Positions 46,889-54,530 of a DNA stretch of 64,000 nt are shown here, piece after piece (the first letter of the stretch is position 1; every line of letters begins with the position of its first letter). Origin of the DNA: Duganella sp. 1224 (GTDB lineage: Bacteria > Pseudomonadota > Gammaproteobacteria > Burkholderiales > Burkholderiaceae_D); contig NZ_JACBYS010000001.1 in the NCBI RefSeq assembly GCF_013408245.1, positions 1,550,001 through 1,614,000 on the forward strand, written 5' to 3'. A program made the translations under genes and the position numbers. The notes beneath the pieces were generated by a model. That model was given only the letters and a program-made list of their open reading frames with translations, searched no databases and was not told the origin of the DNA.

Positions 46889-47302
46889 TTAAACCGGCGC
46901 GTACGTCCGGGACGAGCTGATTTTCTGGTCGCTGCGCTCGCGCAGCGCCGGCACCGCGGATGACGGCGGTGGCGCAGAAACTTTGGGCGCCGCCACTGGC
47001 GCCGAGGACTTGCCCTGCTTGAGCACCAGCTCGCGCACCGACGCCGCCTCCGACACCGACAACGCCGTCTGGCAATTCACGCCCTCGTTGGAAATCTGCC
47101 ATTCCTGGTAATCCCCAACACTCAAGGTACGCAGTTTCTGCTCGTCGAGCAGCTTGCAGCGCTGGGCCGTGTCACGCGCCTCCTGCAAATTCTGCATGTA
47201 ATACGTGGCCGTTTTCATCGGCACCGTATCGTCCGCAGACGAGCCCTGGCATCCAGCAACGGCTGGAAGAATCATCAAGGCTGCGACAATCTGTAGATTC
47301 AT
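46889..47302 (-). CDS. Small lipoprotein, EexN-like
   Basis: This 137-residue lipoprotein has a signal ending in the lipobox 'LPAVAGCQG'. The mature part has 'TATYYMQNLQEARDTAQRCK', then 'NEGVNCQTALSVSEAA'. The order Thr-x-x-Tyr-Tyr ... Cys ... Asn-Cys-x-x-Ala resembles the EexN entry-exclusion lipoproteins of type IV secretion systems. No conjugation genes are nearby, so that role is not implied here. The last 40 residues are rich in Pro, Ala and Ser and look disordered. ATG 47302 is chosen for the signal peptide and a GGAG upstream. It is encoded against the hpn genes, between hpnC and hpnD. Confidence 0.65.
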   Translation of the reverse strand: MNLQIVAALMILPAVAGCQGSSADDTVPMKTATYYMQNLQEARDTAQRCKLLDEQKLRTLSVGDYQEWQISNEGVNCQTALSVSEAASVRELVLKQGKSSAPVAAPKVSAPPPSSAVPALRERSDQKISSSRTYAPV

Positions 47303-47420
47303 ACGTAAGAACTCCGACAAAGGTAACATATTGTATCCGCAAATCGCCATAAGTTGCAGACCACGCGCATCCCCCTTCCTATAGAATAGCGGCTTCGAAC
47401 AGCCCATTGCTTTTTTATCC

Positions 47421-48254
47421 ATGTCACCCGACGACTACTGCCAGCAAAAGACCGCTCAAAGCGGCTCCAGTTTTTACTACAGCTTCCTGTTCCTGCCGCC
47501 GGAGCGTCGCCGCGCCATCACCGCCCTGTACGCCTTCTGCCGCGAAGTCGACGACACCGTGGATGAGTGCACCGACGAGTCGATCGCCCGCATCAAGCTG
47601 GCCTGGTGGCGCAAGGAAATCAGCAGCATGTACGCCGGCACCCAGACCCATCCGGTGACGCAGGCGCTGGCGCCGCACCTGCAGCCGTACAACCTGAAGG
47701 AAGAGCACCTGCAGGCCATTATCGACGGCATGGAGATGGACCTGAACCAGACCCGCTATCTCGACTTTGCCGCCCTCAACAAATACTGCTGGCACGTGGC
47801 CAGCGTGGTCGGCATCCTGTCGGCCAGCATCTTTGGCGTGACCAATCCGCAAACGCTGCAATTCGCCGAAAAGCTCGGCCTGGCCTTCCAGCTGACCAAC
47901 ATCATCCGCGACGTCGGCGAGGACGCCCGCAAGGGCCGCATCTACCTGCCGATCAACGAACTGCAGCAGTTCAACGTGACCGCCGCCGACATCCTCAACG
48001 CCAGGCACACCGACAAGTTTGAACAACTGATGGCCTTCCAGATCGCCCGCGCGCAGACCGTCTACGACGAAGCCTTCGCGCTGCTGCCCAAGGAAGACCG
48101 CCGCGCCCAGCGTCCCGGCCTGATGATGGCCGCGATCTACCGCACCCTGCTGACCGAAGTCGAGGCCGACGGCTACCACGTGCTGCAACACCGCATCTCG
48201 CTGACGCCGATCCGCAAGCTGTGGCTGGCGTGGAAGACCTACGTCCGTGGCTGA
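47421..48254 (+). CDS. hpnD: Presqualene diphosphate synthase HpnD
   Basis: HpnD joins two farnesyl diphosphates into presqualene diphosphate, the first step to squalene. The 277-residue protein has both magnesium-binding motifs: 'FCREVDDTVDECTDE' and 'QLTNIIRDVGEDARKGRIYL'. It shares the fold of HpnC and of phytoene synthases, but its N-terminus 'SGSSFYYSFLFLPPERRRAI' marks it as HpnD. Its end overlaps hpnE by 8 bases, so the two are translationally coupled. Confidence 0.95.
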   Translation: MSPDDYCQQKTAQSGSSFYYSFLFLPPERRRAITALYAFCREVDDTVDECTDESIARIKLAWWRKEISSMYAGTQTHPVTQALAPHLQPYNLKEEHLQAIIDGMEMDLNQTRYLDFAALNKYCWHVASVVGILSASIFGVTNPQTLQFAEKLGLAFQLTNIIRDVGEDARKGRIYLPINELQQFNVTAADILNARHTDKFEQLMAFQIARAQTVYDEAFALLPKEDRRAQRPGLMMAAIYRTLLTEVEADGYHVLQHRISLTPIRKLWLAWKTYVRG

Positions 48255-49695
48255 CCGCGATCTTGCCTCCCCGGGCGCGCCCACCGACAAACGCGGCCAG
48301 CCCGATCCCGGCCAGACGCGGCGCTCGGTGGCGGTGATCGGCGCCGGCTGGGCCGGCTGCGCGGCCGCCGTCGAGCTGGCCCAGGCCGGCTACAAGGTGA
48401 CGCTGCTGGAGGCCGCCCGCACCTTCGGCGGCCGCGCCCGCCGCGTCGACACCGACCGCGCCCACCTCGACAACGGCCAGCACATCCTGCTGGGCGCCTA
48501 CAGCGAAACACTGCGCCTGATGCAACTCACCGGCGTCGCGCGCGACCAGGCCGTGCTGACGCTGCCGCTGCAGATGCGCTATCCGCCCAACACCGGCGGC
48601 ATGGACTTTGTGGCGCCATCGCTGCCGCTACCGGCGCCGCTGCACCTGCTGACCGCCCTGTTCAGAGCCCAGGGCCTGACCGGCGAAGACAAACTCAGCC
48701 TGGCCCGTTTCACCACCTCGGCGCGCTGGATGGACTGGCAGTTGCACAACGACTGCAGCGTCAGCGAACTGCTGGAGCGCTTCGACCAGACGCCACGCCT
48801 GATCGCGCTGATGTGGCGTCCGCTGTGCCTGGCGGCGCTGAACACGCCGCCGGAACGCGCCTCGGCGCAGATCTTCCTCAACGTGCTGCGCGATAGCCTG
48901 GGCGCGCGCCGCCGCGCCTCGGACATGCTGCTGCCGCGCACCGATCTGAGCAAACTGTTCCCGGAGGCGGCCGCCGCCTGGGTGGAAGCACGCGGCGGCT
49001 CGGCGCGCGGCGGCGCCAAGGTGCAGGCGATCCGTTCGATCGAGGGCCGGCTGTGGCAACTGGACATCAGCGGCTCGGCGGTCGGCGGCACCTGGAGCAC
49101 GTATTTTGGCGGCGTGGTGCTGGCCACCGGCGCCAGCCAGGCCGCCACGCTGCTGCACGACATTCCCGGCCGCGACACCAGCGCCCTGTGCGCCCGGCTG
49201 ACCGCCTTCGAGCCGGAGGCCATCACCACCGTCTACCTGCAGTACGACGCCGCGATCCGCCTGAAACTGCCGTTTTATGCGCTGCGCGACGATCCCGGCA
49301 ACCACCACTACGGCCAGTTCGTGTTCGACCGCGGCCAGCTGGACGCCAGCCAGGCGGGCCTGCTGGCGGTAGTCATCAGCGCCTCCGGGCCGGCCGCCGC
49401 CCAGCCGCAGGAATTGCTGGCCGAGGCGGTGGCGGTGCAACTGGCGGTCGACTTCCAATGGCCGGAGCTGGGCCGGCCCGACTGGTTCAAGGTCATCACC
49501 GAAAAGCGCGCGACCTATGCTTGTGCGCCGGGCCTGCGCCGTCCCGCCAACGACACCGGCCTGCCCGGCCTGGTGCTAGCGGGCGACTACACGGCCGCCA
49601 GCGATGCCGCCAAGAACTATCCGGCGACGCTGGAGGCGGCGGTGCGCAGCGGCGTGGCCGCCGCCGCGCTGTTGAAGAGGAGCGCCGTCCAGTAG
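48247..49695 (+). CDS. hpnE: Hydroxysqualene dehydroxylase HpnE
   Basis: HpnE is an FAD-dependent amine-oxidase-like enzyme that reduces hydroxysqualene to squalene. In 482 residues the dinucleotide-binding motif 'VAVIGAGWAGCAAAVELAQAG' lies near residue 28 and is followed by 'GGRARRVDTDRAHLDNGQH', typical of HpnE. The C-terminal FAD segment 'GLVLAGDYTAASDAAKNYPA' is intact. The start is GTG 48247, inside the last codons of hpnD. A disordered N-terminal extension of about 27 residues precedes the Rossmann motif. No squalene-hopene cyclase gene is visible in the window. Confidence 0.93.
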   Translation: MADRDLASPGAPTDKRGQPDPGQTRRSVAVIGAGWAGCAAAVELAQAGYKVTLLEAARTFGGRARRVDTDRAHLDNGQHILLGAYSETLRLMQLTGVARDQAVLTLPLQMRYPPNTGGMDFVAPSLPLPAPLHLLTALFRAQGLTGEDKLSLARFTTSARWMDWQLHNDCSVSELLERFDQTPRLIALMWRPLCLAALNTPPERASAQIFLNVLRDSLGARRRASDMLLPRTDLSKLFPEAAAAWVEARGGSARGGAKVQAIRSIEGRLWQLDISGSAVGGTWSTYFGGVVLATGASQAATLLHDIPGRDTSALCARLTAFEPEAITTVYLQYDAAIRLKLPFYALRDDPGNHHYGQFVFDRGQLDASQAGLLAVVISASGPAAAQPQELLAEAVAVQLAVDFQWPELGRPDWFKVITEKRATYACAPGLRRPANDTGLPGLVLAGDYTAASDAAKNYPATLEAAVRSGVAAAALLKRSAVQ

Positions 49696-49835
49696 CCGGT
49701 TTTGGTCGCCTGTGCCGCCTTTTATGCAGCCTGTCACATGCCTGTGGCGCGTGGACGGGCGTGTGCGTACAGTCGCATCATCGGTTAAGCCGTATCGTGG
49801 GCTGAAACTCAAAGCAACATTGGAAAACTGACATC

Positions 49836-50630
49836 ATGAACAAGCAGCAATACCTCGACGCGCTCAGGCAGGCGATGCAGGGTCTGCCGCCGGAAACGGT
49901 GGCCAAGACCCTGGCCTACTACGAGCAGCGCTTCATCGACGGCCTGGTGGCCGGCCGGAGCGAGGCCGAGGTGTACCAGGAACTGGACGAGCCGCGCAAG
50001 ATCGCCATGACCTTGCGCGCCAACGCGCACCTGAGCGCCTTCGGCCAGAGCAAGACGCCGTTCAACCTGGCACGCGCCATGGTGTCCTTGGTCGGGCTGG
50101 CGATCTTCAACCTGTTCATGGTCATCCCGGCCATGGTCTATGCCAGCTTGCTGGGCGCGATCTATATCTCGGCGTTTGCCTTTTACATCGGCGGCGTGGC
50201 GCTGACGGCCAGCGGCCTGTCGGGCCAGAACGAGCTCGCGCTGGAGGGGCCGCTGCACCACCTGATGGAGTTCACCAACTCCCACTTCGACACCCGCGCC
50301 GAGGAAGAAGATGCGCAGGGCTGGCGCGTGTCGATCGACCGCATGGGGGTGCAGATCAACAAGGATGAAACGGACGGCGCGCCTTCGGACGAGGAAGGCC
50401 TGAGCCGCAGCGGACGGCTGCTGAACCGCGCCGAGTCGGTGGCCACCGGCGACGTCGTCATCACCACCGATTTCGACAGCGGCGCGCGCACCACGCAGTC
50501 GCTGATCGGCCTGGGGCTGATCCTGGGCGGCATCGGCCTGTGCCTGGTCAGCATCGTGCTGACCCGTTATACCGTGATCGGCCTGAAACGCTATGCGGCG
50601 ATGAACGTGTCGCTGCTGCGCGGCCGTTGA
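49836..50630 (+). CDS. DUF1700 (HAAS-type) membrane protein
   Basis: This 264-residue protein begins with a cytoplasmic helical domain of the DUF1700 type ('MNKQQYLDALRQAMQGLPPE' and 'YEQRFIDGLVAGRSEAEVYQ'), often found with PadR regulators. Two membrane helices follow at about 80-130, then an extracytoplasmic or cytoplasmic charged segment, then a last membrane helix around 225-250. It is followed 10 bases later by a DUF2807 gene, so the two form an operon. No PadR regulator or sigma factor is adjacent. The function is unknown; an envelope-stress or signalling role is plausible but not shown. Confidence 0.8.
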   Translation: MNKQQYLDALRQAMQGLPPETVAKTLAYYEQRFIDGLVAGRSEAEVYQELDEPRKIAMTLRANAHLSAFGQSKTPFNLARAMVSLVGLAIFNLFMVIPAMVYASLLGAIYISAFAFYIGGVALTASGLSGQNELALEGPLHHLMEFTNSHFDTRAEEEDAQGWRVSIDRMGVQINKDETDGAPSDEEGLSRSGRLLNRAESVATGDVVITTDFDSGARTTQSLIGLGLILGGIGLCLVSIVLTRYTVIGLKRYAAMNVSLLRGR

Positions 50631-50640
50631 GGATGGGAAT

Positions 50641-51447
50641 ATGCGAGCTTTAATGAAAATCGGCGCCAGCCTGCTGGTCCTGGCCTTTGTGCTGATCGGC
50701 GTGACCTACAGCATGCTGAAGGCCTACGGCAGCAATAACCCGACCAGCACCGTTGGCCGCTCGCTGGGCAGCGAGACGCGCAAGATCGACGCCATGGCCA
50801 CTTCGGTGGAGCTGAGCGGGCCGATCGACCTGATACTGACGCAGGGCCAGGCCGCGTCGCTGCGGGTGCGCGGCGAACAGCGTTCGCTGGCCAACGTGGA
50901 AACCGTGCAGGATGGCCGCGACCTGCACATCGGCACCAAGGGCATGCTGCTGAATCCCCGTCACCGGCTGCAGGTGGAGCTGATACTGCCGTCGCTGGAG
51001 GAACTGGTGGTGAGCAGCAGCGGCGATACCAAGGCGTCCGGCTTCAACGGCGAGCGCATGGAACTGCAACTGCATGGCTCGGGCAATGTGAACTTCAGCG
51101 GCCGCTATCGCACGCTGACCGCCGGCGCGCATGGCAGCGGCAACCTGAATCTGAACGCCGGCAGCACCGAGAACGTGGAGCTGGAGATGATCGGCTCCGG
51201 CAAGATCACCGCGTCCGGCAGCTGCAAGACGCTGGAGGCGGAACTGACCGGCTCCGGCGACCTGGATGCGCGCCACCTGGCGGCGGAAAAAGTGACCGTG
51301 AATCTGAAAGGCTCGGGCACCAGCCACGTCTTCGCCAAGCAGTCGGCCGACCTGACGCTGCGCGGCAGCGGCGATATCCGCGTGCTGGGCAACCCGGACC
51401 AGCGCAACGTCAGCCGCACCGGCTCGGGCGACGTCAGCTGGGAATAA
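50641..51447 (+). CDS. DUF2807 (GIN domain) envelope protein
   Basis: This 268-residue protein has one N-terminal membrane helix ('IGASLLVLAFVLIGVTYSML') and a long beta-helix-like outer domain of the DUF2807 (putative auto-transporter adhesin head GIN) family. Seven Gly-Ser-Gly turns recur at intervals of about 17-23 residues in the second half ('HGSGN', 'HGSGN', 'IGSGK', 'TGSGD', 'KGSGT', 'RGSGD', 'TGSGD'). This fits a right-handed beta-solenoid, one turn per coil. It is probably anchored in the inner membrane with the solenoid in the periplasm. It is co-transcribed with the DUF1700 gene; the function is unknown. Confidence 0.83.
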   Translation: MRALMKIGASLLVLAFVLIGVTYSMLKAYGSNNPTSTVGRSLGSETRKIDAMATSVELSGPIDLILTQGQAASLRVRGEQRSLANVETVQDGRDLHIGTKGMLLNPRHRLQVELILPSLEELVVSSSGDTKASGFNGERMELQLHGSGNVNFSGRYRTLTAGAHGSGNLNLNAGSTENVELEMIGSGKITASGSCKTLEAELTGSGDLDARHLAAEKVTVNLKGSGTSHVFAKQSADLTLRGSGDIRVLGNPDQRNVSRTGSGDVSWE

Positions 51448-51463
51448 GCGCCGCCGGCGGCGC
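51448..51463. other. 16-bp GC palindrome between convergent genes
   Basis: The perfect palindrome GCGCCGCCGGCGGCGC begins at the DUF2807 stop, between two convergent genes. There is no T run, so it is a weak candidate terminator. Confidence 0.4.
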
Positions 51464-51492
51464 GGCACCGCGTCATCGACGCGGCCCGAAGG

Positions 51493-52773
51493 TTAGCGCG
51501 CCGCGGCCCAGGCCAGCGCATCGCGCGCCGCCGCCACGCCGCCGGCCAGGCAGGCGGTCAACAGATAGCCGCCGGTTGGCGCCTCCCAGTCGATCATCTC
51601 GCCGGCCACGAACACGCCCGGCACAGCCTTCAGCATCGTCCCTTGCAACGCCTCCCAGCGCACGCCGCCGGCGGTGCTGATCACCTCATCGATGGGGCGT
51701 GGCCGCAGCAGCGTCACCGGCAGCCGCTTGATGCCGGCCGCCAGCCGCGTCTCGTCGCCGAACTGCTCCTTGCTCAGGCACTCGCGCAACAGCCCCGCCT
51801 TCACCCCCTTGATGCCAAGCCGACTTTGCAAATGGCTGGCCATGGAGCGCGCACCGCGCGGCCGCGACAACTCGTCCAGCACCCGCTGCTCGCTCCAATC
51901 GGGCATCAGATCCAGCCAGATGGTCGTCTGGCCATCGGCTGCAATCTGGTCGCGCAGCGCGGCGGACAGCGCATAAATCAGGCTGCCCTCCACCCCGCCC
52001 CGCGTCACCACGAACTGTCCCTGACGGCGCATTTCCTGTCCCTGCCCGTCGCGCGCGATGACGGCCACCGTCATCAAGGGCTCGCCCGCGTGACGGCTGC
52101 TGAAATGCTCGCTCCAGGCGACATCGAAGCCGCAATTGGCCGGCGCCAGCGGCGCCACCGCCACGCCACGCGCCGCCAGCCAGGGCAGCCAGGCGCCGTC
52201 TGAACCCAGCCTCGCCCAGCTGCCGCCGCCCAGAGCCAGCACCACCGCGTCAGGCCGCACCAGCAGATCGCGCGTGGCCGCCGGACGGCCTTCGCCATCC
52301 TGAGCGCCACCGTCATCGCCAGGCGCTTCGAAGCACAGCGCCTCATCCCGCCAGCCCAGCCAGCGGTGGCGCATGTGAAAGCGGATGCCGCTCTCGCGCA
52401 GGCGATGCAGCCAGGCGCGCAGCAAGGGCGCCGCCTTCATATCGGTCGGGAACACGCGGCCGGAAGTGCCGACAAACGTCTCCAGCCCGAGGCCATGGAC
52501 AAAATCGCGCACCGCGCCCGGGCCGAACGCATCCAGCATTGGCCGCAACGGCGCCGCGCTGGCGCCGTAACGCGTCACGAAATCCGCATACGGCTCGTCG
52601 TGCGTGATATTCATGCCGCTGCGCCCCGCCAGCAAAAACTTGCGTCCGACCGAGGCCATGGCATCATAGACGTCCACCTGCGCCCCGCCTTGCGCCAGCG
52701 TCTGCGCGGCCATCAGCCCGGCGGGGCCGCCGCCGATGACGGCGACGCGAAAAGATGTCAAACTAGACTGCAT
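51493..52773 (-). CDS. NAD(P)/FAD-dependent oxidoreductase, HI0933/TIGR03862-like flavoprotein
   Basis: This 426-residue flavoprotein belongs to the HI0933-like (BaiN-type) family. The FAD-binding motif is at the N-terminus ('VAVIGGGPAGLMAAQTLAQG'), followed by the family block 'GRKFLLAGRSGMNITHDE'. The C-terminal FAD motif 'PGVFVAGEMIDWEAPTGGY' is also intact. The substrate is unknown, and it is probably cytosolic. It is transcribed toward the DUF2807 gene and divergent from a small membrane-protein gene, 32 bases apart, so both promoters share a very short region. Confidence 0.9.
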   Translation of the reverse strand: MQSSLTSFRVAVIGGGPAGLMAAQTLAQGGAQVDVYDAMASVGRKFLLAGRSGMNITHDEPYADFVTRYGASAAPLRPMLDAFGPGAVRDFVHGLGLETFVGTSGRVFPTDMKAAPLLRAWLHRLRESGIRFHMRHRWLGWRDEALCFEAPGDDGGAQDGEGRPAATRDLLVRPDAVVLALGGGSWARLGSDGAWLPWLAARGVAVAPLAPANCGFDVAWSEHFSSRHAGEPLMTVAVIARDGQGQEMRRQGQFVVTRGGVEGSLIYALSAALRDQIAADGQTTIWLDLMPDWSEQRVLDELSRPRGARSMASHLQSRLGIKGVKAGLLRECLSKEQFGDETRLAAGIKRLPVTLLRPRPIDEVISTAGGVRWEALQGTMLKAVPGVFVAGEMIDWEAPTGGYLLTACLAGGVAAARDALAWAAAR

Positions 52774-52805
52774 GCATTCGGTCCGATAAAAACGAGGGAG
52801 AAACC

Positions 52806-53048
52806 ATGGGTGCGCTATTCTGGATAAAACGCTTCCTGCTGGCGGCCGTGCCGCTGTTTGGCATACTGGCGGCGGTGGAATGGTTCAAAGGATCCACCGC
52901 CAGGGAAGATTACCTCAGCGCCGCCGCCTGGTCGCTGATCGCGGCGGGCGTGTTCACCTACTCGGCGTGGCGCCGCTACCGCCACGCCAAGGCGTGCGGC
53001 ATGTGCGACGACCTGGCCGCCGCGCGCAAGGCCAAAAAAACGACTTGA
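52806..53048 (+). CDS. Small two-helix membrane protein
   Basis: This 80-residue protein has two probable membrane helices ('FWIKRFLLAAVPLFGILAAV' and 'LSAAAWSLIAAGVFTYSAW'). A short basic tail contains 'CGMCDD', a CxxC-like pair. A GGGAG ribosome-binding site lies 7 bases before the ATG. It is convergent with moaD, 10 bases apart. I do not recognise a family. The CxxC could bind metal or be redox-active, but nothing else supports this. Confidence 0.68.
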   Translation: MGALFWIKRFLLAAVPLFGILAAVEWFKGSTAREDYLSAAAWSLIAAGVFTYSAWRRYRHAKACGMCDDLAAARKAKKTT

Positions 53049-53058
53049 GCGGAACGGC

Positions 53059-53313
53059 TCAGCCGCCCGTCACCGGCGGGAAGAACGCCACTTCGGCGCC
53101 ATCGGCGATGGCCGTGTCGGCGCCGCACATCACCTGGTTGTACGCCATGCGCAGCGCCGGATGGCTCAAGGCCTGCTGCCACTGCTCGCCGCGCGCCGCC
53201 AGATGCTCGCACAGCGCGCCCACCGTGCCCACGCCGGCCGGCAGCGCCATCGATTCCGACGACGTGCCCACAGCCTCGCGCACACTGGCAAAGAATTTTA
53301 CGGTAATCACCAT
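53059..53313 (-). CDS. moaD: Molybdopterin synthase sulfur carrier subunit MoaD
   Basis: MoaD carries the sulfur used to make molybdopterin. The 84-residue ubiquitin-like protein ends in the required Gly-Gly ('AFFPPVTGG'), which is thiocarboxylated. Its ATG overlaps the moeA stop by one base (TGATG), so it is translationally coupled to moeA. The partner gene moaE, which commonly follows, is not present; the next gene is convergent. Confidence 0.95.
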   Translation of the reverse strand: MVITVKFFASVREAVGTSSESMALPAGVGTVGALCEHLAARGEQWQQALSHPALRMAYNQVMCGADTAIADGAEVAFFPPVTGG

Positions 53314-54530
53314 CAGTACAATAACTCGCTAAACGGTATAAATCGAACCACGTCGCCGGCGGCGATGGCCTGGCCCGGAGGATTGTCAACCACGCCATCG
53401 CCCCACACGGTCGACGTCAGCACGCCGGAACTCTGGTTGCGGAACAGCTCCACGCCGCCGGCGTCGTTGATGCGGACGCGCAGGAACTCGTTGCGCTTGT
53501 CGGCCTTGGGCCAGTCGAAATCGGCGCGCATCGGGAACGCGCGCGGCGCGATCGCGCCCTCCACGCCCTGCAGCCGCAGCACGAACGGCCGCACGAACAG
53601 CAAAAAGGTCACAAAGCTGGACACCGGATTGCCCGGCAGGCCGATGAAGAACGCCTGCCGCACTTCGCCAAACGCCAGCGGCTTGCCCGGCTTGACCGCG
53701 ATCTGCCACATATTCAGCTTGCCCTCGGCTTCCACCGCCGGCTTGATGTGATCCTCCTCGCCGACCGATACGCCGCCGGACGTCACGATCAGGTCATGGC
53801 CTTGCGCCGCCTCGCGCAGCACCACGCGCGTGGCGTCCAGCGAATCCGGCACGATGCCGAAATCGGTGATCTCGCAGCCCAGGTTCTCCAGCAGCGCGCG
53901 CAGCGTGAAACGGTTGGAATTGTAGATCGCGCCCGGCGCCAGCGGCTCGCCCGGCATGGTCAGCTCGTCGCCGGTGAAGAACACCGCCACGCGCAGCTTG
54001 CGCCTGACCGGCAGTTGCGCCAGGCCGACCGACGCCGCCAGGCCCAGCTCCTGGCTGCGCAGGCGGGTGCCAGCCGGCAGCACCACGCTGCCGCTGGTGA
54101 TGTCCTCGCCGGCGCGGCGTATCCATTCGCCCGCCTTGGGTGCATGGCGGATGGTGACCACATCGCCAACCAGCTCGCACTGCTCCTGCATGACGACGGC
54201 GTCCGCACCTTCCGGAATCATGGCGCCGGTGAAGATGCGCGCCGCCGTCCCCGGCAACAACGGCTGGCCCACGTGACCGGCCGGAATGCGCTGCGACACC
54301 GTCAGCGACGCCTGGCCGCTGGCGCAATCGGCGGCGCGCACCGCGTAGCCGTCCATCTGGGTATTGTCGGCGCCCGGCACGTTGATGCCCGACACCTGCG
54401 CCGTCGCCAGCACGCGGCCGTTGGCCTCCAGCGTCGGGATGACTTCCACCTCCGCCACCGGGCGCACGGCGGCCTGCATCTGCGCCAGCGCTTCGCTGAC
54501 GGACAGCATCGGCTTACGCGGCTCGCTCAT
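53313..54530 (-). CDS. moeA: Molybdopterin molybdenumtransferase MoeA
   Basis: MoeA inserts molybdate into adenylated molybdopterin. The 405-residue protein has the family blocks 'VPGADNTQMDGYAVRAAD', 'TRLRSQELGLAASVGLAQLP', 'IVTSGGVSVGEEDHIKPAVE' and 'GLPGNPVSSFVTFLLFVRP'. ATG 54530 overlaps the thrC stop by one base (TGATG); a GTG one codon upstream is also possible. It belongs to the operon thrC-moeA-moaD. Confidence 0.96.
   Translation of the reverse strand: MSEPRKPMLSVSEALAQMQAAVRPVAEVEVIPTLEANGRVLATAQVSGINVPGADNTQMDGYAVRAADCASGQASLTVSQRIPAGHVGQPLLPGTAARIFTGAMIPEGADAVVMQEQCELVGDVVTIRHAPKAGEWIRRAGEDITSGSVVLPAGTRLRSQELGLAASVGLAQLPVRRKLRVAVFFTGDELTMPGEPLAPGAIYNSNRFTLRALLENLGCEITDFGIVPDSLDATRVVLREAAQGHDLIVTSGGVSVGEEDHIKPAVEAEGKLNMWQIAVKPGKPLAFGEVRQAFFIGLPGNPVSSFVTFLLFVRPFVLRLQGVEGAIAPRAFPMRADFDWPKADKRNEFLRVRINDAGGVELFRNQSSGVLTSTVWGDGVVDNPPGQAIAAGDVVRFIPFSELLY

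Noticed and set aside
50641-51447. CRISPR-like repeats in the GSG-rich gene
   Set aside because: The repeated bases encode Gly-Ser-Gly turns within one open reading frame; spacing varies and there are no identical repeats.
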